The notes under the pieces: generated by a model
Told to the model about the DNA's origin: nothing
Databases searched by the model: none
What the model saw: only the letters and a program-made list of their open reading frames with translations
IMG/VR virus record: IMGVR_UViG_3300046028_006360
Location: 1 to 26,965 of that record
Source of the DNA: a virus
Length of the DNA: 26,965 nucleotides
Strand: one strand, 5' to 3'
Made by a program: the position numbers and the translations under genes
Shown here: positions 22,105-26,965 of the stretch, piece by piece
Layout: each line of letters begins with the position of its first letter
Position numbering within the stretch: the first letter of the stretch is position 1

Positions 22105-22129
22105 CCTTTTAATAATATAGTCGTATAAT
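22101..22129 (+). promoter_or_regulatory. Sigma70 promoter of uvsE
   Basis: TTGACC (22101-22106), a 17-nt spacer and TATAAT (22124-22129). The -35 overlaps the amidinotransferase stop codon. The predicted start site, about 7 nt after the -10, coincides with the ATG at 22136, which suggests a leaderless mRNA. Confidence 0.75.
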
Positions 22130-22135
22130 ACATGT

Positions 22136-23173
22136 ATGACTACACTTACACATTCGCGTTTTGGCTTTTGTTGCAAATGGCTCAATGACCCCGAGGAAAC
22201 TGGGGGCATGAAAGTCAATGCTGTGGACCGTGATATAAACGGAAGATCAACTACCATGCGCTGGCTTCGTGAGCACAAGGACGAAGCCGAACAGCGGCAG
22301 TGGGACATCATGAACCATAACGCTGCCGCGGCCCTTAAGATGGTTGAGCGTGTGGGCACAATGGAACCCGAGCGCAGAATGGTGCGACTGGGATCAGAAA
22401 TGTTACAGGGCTATACAGAGCCCTCCTGGATAGATTGGTGGCAACGACATGAAATTCAAGATCACTGTGCCAAGATCTTTGCTCCGATCGGTGTACGTGC
22501 TCGAGATCTTGGCGTGCGGTTGTCTTTTCACCCTGGACAATTCTGCGTTTTGGCTAGTGAGTCGGACGAAATCGTTGAACGAAGCATCCTAGAATTTGAA
22601 TATCACGCAGACATGGCTCGGTGGATGGGTTACGGGAGGGACTGGCACGATCATGGGTTTAAGATCAATGTACATCTCTCGGGCAAAGGCGGTCCTGCTA
22701 AGTTTTTGCGCACCCTAAGCAGACTAAGCACCGAAGCCCGAAACTTAATAACAATAGAAAATGATGAACTCACAAATGGAATTGACGTTACTCTTGCCGT
22801 GGCTGATCATGTGGCTCTTGTGTTGGATATCCATCACCACTGGATCAACAGCGGCGAATACATTACCCCTACGGACCCACGTGCGCAACGGGTTCTTGAG
22901 TCTTGGCGCGGTGTTCGTCCTGCACTACATTACAGTGTTAGTCGTGAAGACTGCCTTGTTGACCACTCTCGCACAGTAAAACCTGACTTGAGTGCGTTGT
23001 TGGCCCTGGGTTACAAAAAACAAAAACTGCGAGCACATTCAGACTTCATGTGGAATGACGCTGTGAATGACTGGGCTATGACCTTTGCTGACCAGTGGGA
23101 CATTCAAGTAGAAGCCAAAGGCAAAAACTTAGCCCGTGATCAAATATACCAGCACTGGCTGGCAGCTCGATGA
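22136..23173 (+). CDS. uvsE: UV-damage endonuclease UvsE/UVDE
   Basis: A 345-aa TIM-barrel endonuclease that nicks DNA 5' to UV photoproducts. Typical features are the N-terminal RFGFCCKW, the helical RMVRLGSEM, the metal-binding LSFHPGQFCVLAS, FKINVHLSGKGG, LITIENDEL with the conserved glutamate and asparagine, LVLDIHHHW, and the C-terminal HSDFMWN. All metal ligands appear intact. No Shine-Dalgarno sequence precedes the ATG at 22136; the start is supported by family homology and by the promoter placed directly before it. The stop overlaps the next start (ATGA). It would repair sunlight damage, consistent with surface waters. Confidence 0.95.
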   Translation: MTTLTHSRFGFCCKWLNDPEETGGMKVNAVDRDINGRSTTMRWLREHKDEAEQRQWDIMNHNAAAALKMVERVGTMEPERRMVRLGSEMLQGYTEPSWIDWWQRHEIQDHCAKIFAPIGVRARDLGVRLSFHPGQFCVLASESDEIVERSILEFEYHADMARWMGYGRDWHDHGFKINVHLSGKGGPAKFLRTLSRLSTEARNLITIENDELTNGIDVTLAVADHVALVLDIHHHWINSGEYITPTDPRAQRVLESWRGVRPALHYSVSREDCLVDHSRTVKPDLSALLALGYKKQKLRAHSDFMWNDAVNDWAMTFADQWDIQVEAKGKNLARDQIYQHWLAAR

Positions 23174-23457
23174 TTAACATTTTAACCGGCATTGTTGATT
23201 GGATCCAAGATGACTTTAAATCTAATCGAGTTCGCTTTGTTATTGAGCTTGTTGCATGGGCTATTAGTGTGGGTTGCAGTATTACTATGGCACTCACAGT
23301 CCCCAATCCCCCGCTTCTTGCTCTTTATCCTGTTTGGATTCTTGGCTGTAGTTTGTATGCTTGGGCTAGTTGGACTAGGAAATCTTTTGGCATGCTGGCT
23401 AACTATCTATTGTTGACCACTATCGACACAGTGGGTTTGTTACGCATGACTTTGTAA
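23170..23457 (+). CDS. Small three-span membrane protein
   Basis: A 95-aa protein with hydrophobic segments at about 22-44 (VRFVIELVAWAISVGCSITMALTV), 48-66 (PLLALYPVWILGCSLYAWA) and 74-93 (MLANYLLLTTIDTVGLLRMT). A weak resemblance to PnuC/SWEET-like small transporters is not enough to assign a function. The start overlaps the uvsE stop (ATGA). The first Pho-like repeat before plcP lies over its last codons. Confidence 0.65.
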   Translation: MINILTGIVDWIQDDFKSNRVRFVIELVAWAISVGCSITMALTVPNPPLLALYPVWILGCSLYAWASWTRKSFGMLANYLLLTTIDTVGLLRMTL

Positions 23458-23486
23458 CAAAATTGTAACAGATTTCTCCGTAAATA
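23453..23486 (+). promoter_or_regulatory. Pho-box-like direct repeat and -10 before plcP
   Basis: Two TGTAAC units (23453-23458 and 23464-23469) spaced 11 bp apart, the periodicity of PhoB half-sites (consensus CTGTCAT with 4-bp spacing). After 11 bp follows TAAATA (23481-23486) at the position of a -10. A 7-bp dyad (TTTCTCC at 23473-23479 with GGAGAAA at 23493-23499) flanks the -10 and start codon. Each unit differs from CTGTCAT at several positions, so PhoB control is probable rather than certain. Confidence 0.6.
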
Positions 23487-23490
23487 CTTT

Positions 23491-24285
23491 ATGGAGAAAA
23501 CATATCGCAGCATCTTCATCTCCGATGTTCACCTTGGCACCAAAGAGTGTCAAGCTGATCGTCTAAACAATTTCCTCAAGCACAACACCTGCGAATCCTT
23601 GTACCTAGTAGGCGACATCATTGACGGCTGGAAGGTACAACAAAACCGATTGAGATGGAAGCAAAGCCATACCAATGTGGTTCGCAGGATTCTAGGCCAC
23701 GCCAAACGTGGCACACGAGTTGTGTATGTGGCCGGCAATCACGATGAATTTTTACGTCCAATGATACCTGACGGTATCACCTTTGGGCATGTAGAAGTTC
23801 GCAATCAATGTGAACATGTGGGTGCAGATGGAAAACATTATTTGGTCACACATGGTGATCTATTTGATGGTATCACTCGCCTGGCTCCATGGCTGAGTTT
23901 TTTAGGGGATAAAGCATATGATTTCATACTATTTCTCAATACTAAGTTTAATTGGATACGTCACCGCTTGGGTTTTGGGTACTGGAGTATTAGCCTGTAT
24001 CTTAAGCATCGCGTTAAAAAGGCTGTAGATTTTATATTTCAATTTGAACGCAATCTTACTGACTACTGTAAAAAACGTGGATTTGATGGCGTGATATGTG
24101 GACACATCCATCACGCAGAAATCAAAAACATTGGCGGCGTTGTTTACATGAATGACGGCGACTGGGTTGAGTCATGCACAGCATTGGTAGAACATCATTC
24201 AGGTGCATGGGAAATTGTAACATGGACTCAAAAAAATGACAAAGAAGATACTGATAGTAACAGACAACTTACCGGATCAAATTAA
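23491..24285 (+). CDS. plcP: PlcP-type phospholipase C (metallophosphoesterase, LpxH-like fold)
   Basis: A 264-aa calcineurin-like phosphoesterase, often annotated as UDP-2,3-diacylglucosamine hydrolase, but its sequence pattern is that of PlcP, which removes phosphate head groups from phosphatidyl lipids to give diacylglycerol. Motifs: SDVHLGTK (D12, H14), GDIIDGW (41-47), GNHDEF (82-87), THGDLFDG near 115-122, GYWSISLYLK..VKKAVDFI, CGHIHHAEI near 208-216, and GDWVESCTALVEHH near the end. It overlaps the GT4 gene by 50 nt, the classic plcP-agt operon order. No Shine-Dalgarno precedes the ATG, and the -10-like TAAATA is 4 nt upstream. It is on the phosphate-regulated side of the block (Pho-like boxes upstream). 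LpxH activity cannot be excluded from sequence alone. Confidence 0.85.
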   Translation: MEKTYRSIFISDVHLGTKECQADRLNNFLKHNTCESLYLVGDIIDGWKVQQNRLRWKQSHTNVVRRILGHAKRGTRVVYVAGNHDEFLRPMIPDGITFGHVEVRNQCEHVGADGKHYLVTHGDLFDGITRLAPWLSFLGDKAYDFILFLNTKFNWIRHRLGFGYWSISLYLKHRVKKAVDFIFQFERNLTDYCKKRGFDGVICGHIHHAEIKNIGGVVYMNDGDWVESCTALVEHHSGAWEIVTWTQKNDKEDTDSNRQLTGSN

Positions 24286-25231
24286 TGGTGTGGTTACGAC
24301 CTACAAGAATTTGGAGGCACATGCGCTTCTGGATGGGTATCAGCTTGTTTATATTGATCCCGGGCAGTTCCCCCACCGTGATTGTCCTGGCTACAACGAA
24401 GTCAAGATTGCCTATCCCCGGGCGCTACGCAAGAAGATTGAGGAGGTGGGTGCGGATCATTACCACATCGCCACAGAGGGTCCTCTCGGTGTGTCTGCTC
24501 GACACTTGTTTGAGCGTGACGGTATACGTTATAATACCGCTTACCATACTCGCTTTCCTGAAGGCATAAAAAAACTTGTGGGTGTACCTGAATTTATAAC
24601 CTGGGCCTATGTGCGTTGGTTCCACAAACATTCAGGCAAGGTTCTGACCACAACAGAAACCATGGTCAACGAACTAAGAGATCAAGGCTTCGACGGCACA
24701 GTGATCAGTTGGACACGCGGTGTTGACCGAGAAGTGTTTAGACCCAACTGGCGTGACCCTATGGAAAATGATCGTCCCATACTATTGTGTGTGAGCAGAG
24801 TTTCAAAGGAAAAAAATCTTGATGACTTTTGTGCCATGGATTATCCTGGTGCCAGAAAAATCATGGTGGGCGATGGTCCGTATAGAAAAGAACTGCAACA
24901 GAAATATCCTGATGTAGAGTTTGTGGGATTTAAAACAGGACAAGCACTGGCTGAATACTATGCACAGGCCGATGTATTTGTGTTTCCATCCAGATGGGAA
25001 ACATTTGGTCTGGTCATGATAGAAGCCATGGCCAGTGGTACACCAGTGGCAGCATATCCCGCACCTGGGCCACTGGATGTGATTGATCCAGGAGTGACAG
25101 GTATTATGGATGAAAATCTAGCCACTGCCACATACAAATGCATGGGCTTGGATAGAGAAACAGTATGGTACGGCAGTCAGCATTGGAGTTGGCAACGTGC
25201 CTGGGAAATATTTAGAGCAAATTTAGTGTAA
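24236..25231 (+). CDS. agt: Agt-type GT4 lipid glycosyltransferase
   Basis: A 331-aa family-4 glycosyltransferase (GT-B fold). The N-terminal domain begins KKILIVTDNLPDQINGVVTT and contains HIATEGPLG and AYHTRFPE, the signature of lipid glycosyltransferases of the Agt/SqdX group. The C-terminal domain has ISWTRGVDREVFRP, LLCVSRVSKEKNLDD, VGDGPYRKEL and the E-x7-E sugar-nucleotide motif in WETFGLVMIEAMASGTPV. In alphaproteobacteria and SAR11, Agt glycosylates the diacylglycerol made by PlcP, yielding glycolipids that replace phospholipids. The 50-nt overlap with plcP implies coupled expression. Its stop lies within the first unit of the pstS Pho box. The sugar (glucose or glucuronate) is not predictable here. 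Confidence 0.87.
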   Translation: MTKKILIVTDNLPDQINGVVTTYKNLEAHALLDGYQLVYIDPGQFPHRDCPGYNEVKIAYPRALRKKIEEVGADHYHIATEGPLGVSARHLFERDGIRYNTAYHTRFPEGIKKLVGVPEFITWAYVRWFHKHSGKVLTTTETMVNELRDQGFDGTVISWTRGVDREVFRPNWRDPMENDRPILLCVSRVSKEKNLDDFCAMDYPGARKIMVGDGPYRKELQQKYPDVEFVGFKTGQALAEYYAQADVFVFPSRWETFGLVMIEAMASGTPVAAYPAPGPLDVIDPGVTGIMDENLATATYKCMGLDRETVWYGSQHWSWQRAWEIFRANLV

Positions 25232-25260
25232 CAAAACTGTAATATGATTGTCATTAAATA
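25227..25260 (+). promoter_or_regulatory. Triple Pho box before pstS
   Basis: Three PhoB-type units at exact 11-bp steps: TGTAAC (25227-25232), TGTAAT (25238-25243) and TGTCAT (25249-25254). The last two read CTGTAATATGATTGTCAT, with one mismatch per half-site to CTGTCAT-N4-CTGTCAT. TAAATA (25255-25260) follows directly. This matches the known presence of Pho boxes before pstS in cyanophages and fits activation by the host PhoR/PhoB system. Confidence 0.8.
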
Positions 25261-25284
25261 ATCGTGAACTACAAAGGAGAAATC

Positions 25285-26289
25285 ATGTTCAAACATTTAC
25301 TGACACTACTGGCCGCATTCACGGTGGTTACAGCACAAGCAGACATAGTAGGTGCTGGTGCAACATTCCCGTACCCGATCTATTACAAGTGGGCTGAAGG
25401 ATACAAGAAAGCCACAGGAGTAAGTTTAAACTATCAGAGTATTGGTAGTTCAGGTGGCATTAGACAAATCAATGCCAAGACCGTGGACTTCGGTGCAACA
25501 GATGCTCCTGTCAGCGGAGAGAATTTAGACAAAAACGGACAAGTTCAATTCCCTGCTATCATTGGCGGAACAGTTCCTGTAATCAACTTGGATGGATTTA
25601 AACCTGGTGAACTACGTATCACTGGTCCAGTGTTGGCAGACGTTTACTTGGGCAACATTACCAAGTGGAATGATCCTAGACTGACCGCACTGAATCCAGG
25701 CAAGCAGTTACCAGATCAACCTATTACCATTGTGCATCGTGCAGACGGTTCGGGCACAACATTTAACTGGACAGATTATCTTGCTACAGTCAGCCCTGAG
25801 TGGTTGGCCAAAGTAGGTCGTGGTGCCGCAGTCAAATGGCCAGCTGCCACTTCATTGGGCGGCAAAGGCAACGAAGGTGTTGCAGCCAACGTGACCAGAG
25901 TTAAGGGTGCAATTGGTTATGTAGAGTATGCTTATGTTAAACAAAACAAAATGACATTTCTACAAGTACAAAACAAATCAGGCAAATACGTCAGTCCTGA
26001 TGACCTAACATTTGCCGCGGCAGCAGATGGTGCTGATTGGTTCTCAGTTCCTGGCATGGGCCTGAGCATTGTAGATCAAAAGAATCCTAATGCTTGGCCA
26101 ATAAGTTCAGCAAGTTTTATCATCATGTACAAAGAGCCAAAGAACAAAGCCACTAGTGATGAAGTGTTAAAGTTCTTTGATTGGGCATTTAAGAATGGTA
26201 AGAAAGATGCTGTAGATTTAGATTATGTGTCATTACCTGACGCACTAACAAAACAGATCCGTGAACGTGTTTGGACACAGATTAAGTAA
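25285..26289 (+). CDS. pstS: PstS, periplasmic phosphate-binding protein
   Basis: A 334-aa substrate-binding protein of the high-affinity Pst phosphate transporter. The signal peptide covers about residues 1-19 (KHLL...TAQA, cleavage before DIVGAG). Phosphate-binding motifs are GAGATFPYP, GSSGGI, DFGATDAPV, HRADGSGTTFNWTDYL and GNEGVA. It lacks pstCAB neighbours, so it would use the host transporter. Similarity is to betaproteobacterial PstS (NLDGFKPGEL, YVEYAYVKQNK), a clue to the host. The start at 25285 has AAAGGAG in front; an in-frame ATG at 25264 is rejected because the signal peptide would then be buried. A triple Pho box lies upstream and a terminator downstream. Confidence 0.97.
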   Translation: MFKHLLTLLAAFTVVTAQADIVGAGATFPYPIYYKWAEGYKKATGVSLNYQSIGSSGGIRQINAKTVDFGATDAPVSGENLDKNGQVQFPAIIGGTVPVINLDGFKPGELRITGPVLADVYLGNITKWNDPRLTALNPGKQLPDQPITIVHRADGSGTTFNWTDYLATVSPEWLAKVGRGAAVKWPAATSLGGKGNEGVAANVTRVKGAIGYVEYAYVKQNKMTFLQVQNKSGKYVSPDDLTFAAAADGADWFSVPGMGLSIVDQKNPNAWPISSASFIIMYKEPKNKATSDEVLKFFDWAFKNGKKDAVDLDYVSLPDALTKQIRERVWTQIK

Positions 26290-26296
26290 AAACCGT

Positions 26297-26333
26297 CCTC
26301 AACGATAGAGAGGCGCTGGAACTCGTAACCAGC
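26297..26333 (+). other. Two short hairpins after pstS
   Basis: CCTC (26297-26300) pairs with GAGG (26310-26313), and GCTGG (26315-26319) with CCAGC (26329-26333), each with a 9-nt loop. They precede the terminator and form a three-hairpin 3' end with it. They could stabilise the pstS mRNA, or they may be incidental. Confidence 0.4.
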
Positions 26334-26362
26334 ATAATAGGACTACACAGTCCTATTATTTT
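26334..26362 (+). terminator. Intrinsic terminator after pstS
   Basis: An 11-bp perfect stem (26334-26344 with 26349-26359), a 4-nt ACAC loop, and a short T-run (26359-26362). It separates the phosphate block from the small gene downstream. The stem is fairly A/T-rich at its base, which adds to the U-tract effect. Confidence 0.8.
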
Positions 26363-26367
26363 GGCCG

Positions 26368-26373
26368 TAAATA
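26368..26373 (+). promoter_or_regulatory. T4-late-like TAAATA element
   Basis: TAAATA just after the terminator and 4 nt before the ATG at 26378. The same core occurs before the gene at 26664 (26639-26644). T4-like late promoters use TATAAATA at -10. Whether it is a true promoter is inference. Confidence 0.4.
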
Positions 26374-26377
26374 AGGT

Positions 26378-26608
26378 ATGTGGCCCACAATGTTTATGCT
26401 TGTGTTTGCGCCCATGCAATCATGGGCCGTGAACCTAAATGATTGCACTAAGATCAAAGATCCTGAGCAAAATGCCATGTGCATGGCTCAAGCCACGGTA
26501 AGTATTAACCATTGTGATAAAATCAAAAACCTGTCACTCAAGGAAGATTGTATCCACTGGGTGCGCAAAGAACAGCGCAGACTGGTCTGGAACTACAACA
26601 AAAAATAA
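26378..26608 (+). CDS. Small secreted cysteine-containing protein
   Basis: A 76-aa protein with a likely signal peptide (hydrophobic FMLVFAPM, cleavage after SWA) and a mature part of about 60 residues with four cysteines (NLNDCTK, AMCMAQ, NHCDKI, EDCIHW) in pairs that could form two disulfides in the periplasm. The start may be 26378 or 26390; the latter gives a shorter, cleaner signal peptide. No homologue is recognised. Confidence 0.6.
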   Translation: MWPTMFMLVFAPMQSWAVNLNDCTKIKDPEQNAMCMAQATVSINHCDKIKNLSLKEDCIHWVRKEQRRLVWNYNKK

Positions 26609-26638
26609 AAGCTCAACTTTACGGCGTAACTGAGCAGT

Positions 26639-26644
26639 TAAATA
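26639..26644 (+). promoter_or_regulatory. T4-late-like TAAATA element
   Basis: TAAATA preceded by T and followed by C, 19 nt before the ATG at 26664, with AAAGGA (26650-26655) between. This spacing would allow a short leader with a ribosome binding site, so it is a better late-promoter candidate than most other copies. Confidence 0.45.
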
Positions 26645-26663
26645 CTTCAAAAGGACACAGCCT

Positions 26664-26801
26664 ATGAGTTGGTTCAAGCACAAACCACCCCGATACCCTC
26701 CAGCACCCCGCCCCACTGCTCCGCACAGATCAAGCCCAGCTTCAGAAAACGCCAAACAAAAAGCCAAAGAATCTGCTCCAAAGCCCCCAATAAATAATTG
26801 A
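26664..26801 (+). CDS. 45-aa proline-rich small protein
   Basis: Begins MSWFKHKPPRYPPAPRP; very rich in proline, lysine and alanine, predicted disordered. AAAGGA lies before the ATG. The stop overlaps the next ATG (TGATG), implying translational coupling with the CHASE2 gene. It could be a small virion or linker protein; no homologue is recognised. Confidence 0.5.
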   Translation: MSWFKHKPPRYPPAPRPTAPHRSSPASENAKQKAKESAPKPPINN

Positions 26802-26965
26802 TGTTGAAAAAAATAGCATTAAGTCCATGGACTGCCCTAATTACTCTAGCCCTGGTGCTGGTCGTGCGTGTGAACGACCCTGTGTTTGTAGAAAGTGTAA
26901 GACTGCGCTATTTTGACACGCTGATCACTGATCGTGCCACCACTGTAAGCGAGCAAATTCACGCC
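26801..26965 (+). CDS. CHASE2-domain protein, N-terminal fragment (runs off the window)
   Basis: The 55 residues visible begin MLKKIALSPWTALITLALVLVVRVNDP, one membrane segment (about 10-23), then FVESVRLRYFDTLITDRA, the typical entry of CHASE2 extracellular sensor domains (RLRYFDxL). In bacteria CHASE2 is usually followed by an adenylate/guanylate cyclase, kinase or GGDEF output; the output domain lies outside the window. The start overlaps the previous stop. If complete, a phage-borne sensory protein would be notable. Assignment rests on a short stretch. Confidence 0.65.
   Translation, partial: MLKKIALSPWTALITLALVLVVRVNDPVFVESVRLRYFDTLITDRATTVSEQIHA

Noticed and set aside
23491-24285. LpxH (lipid A biosynthesis) as the primary call
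   Set aside because: LpxH shares the fold and is the usual automatic label, but the C-terminal pattern (GDWVESCTALVEHH), the downstream Agt-type gene and the Pho-like control fit PlcP better.

Overview
The window looks like the accessory and auxiliary-metabolism part of a large tailed-phage genome (Caudoviricetes, probably a T4-like myovirus). The case rests on densely packed genes with ATGA/TAATG stop-start overlaps and a phage gene set: NrdA/NrdB, glutaredoxin, a PAAR spike-tip protein next to a large virion-type protein, a T4-type ATP-dependent DNA ligase, Hsp20, PstS, and many small conserved proteins of unknown function. No capsid, portal or terminase gene is visible, so the phage assignment is inferred from context. 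PstS resembles betaproteobacterial proteins, and the promoters are sigma70-like with Pho-type boxes. This suggests a proteobacterial, perhaps aquatic, host. No tRNA, CRISPR array, IS element or gene-free stretch over 300 bases was found; the largest gap is the structured leader at about 12400-12613.

Layout. 1-6412: nucleotide-reduction block (nrdA 3' part, nrdB, glutaredoxin), interrupted by an A+T-rich fatty acid desaturase, a PRMT-like methyltransferase, a class II aldolase-like protein and small conserved proteins. 6414-8818: PAAR protein and a 705-aa virion-type protein. 8819-12399: two matching extended -10 promoters, small proteins, the DNA ligase and more small phage proteins. 12400-12937: a strong promoter, a structured RNA leader and a small gene. 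12943-14454: a membrane/coiled-coil/zinc-ribbon protein. 14451-17021: a proteostasis and translation island (ClpX, ribosomal protein bS21, Hsp20, ClpS). 17015-19454: a metallophosphoesterase and a glycosyltransferase-like protein on the minus strand, with a small plus-strand gene between them. 19453-22104: UDP-sugar dehydrogenase, 2OG-Fe(II) oxygenase and amidinotransferase. 22136-23457: UV-damage endonuclease and a small membrane protein. 23453-26361: the phosphate block, with Pho-like boxes, PlcP, an Agt-type GT4 glycosyltransferase, a triple Pho box, PstS and a terminator. 26378-26965: two small proteins and the start of a CHASE2-domain protein.

The most striking system is the phosphate block. 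A PlcP-type phospholipase C and an Agt-type lipid glycosyltransferase overlap as an operon immediately upstream of pstS, with 11-bp-periodic Pho-box-like repeats before both plcP and pstS. In bacteria, PlcP and Agt together replace phospholipids with glycolipids under phosphate starvation. The arrangement suggests the phage carries a PhoB-responsive kit that frees phosphate from host membranes and imports more. The second highlight is the ClpX (IGF loop intact), bS21, Hsp20 and ClpS island, which could redirect host proteolysis and translation. Several genes also have a -10-like element 4-6 nt before an ATG that lacks a Shine-Dalgarno sequence, which suggests leaderless transcripts.
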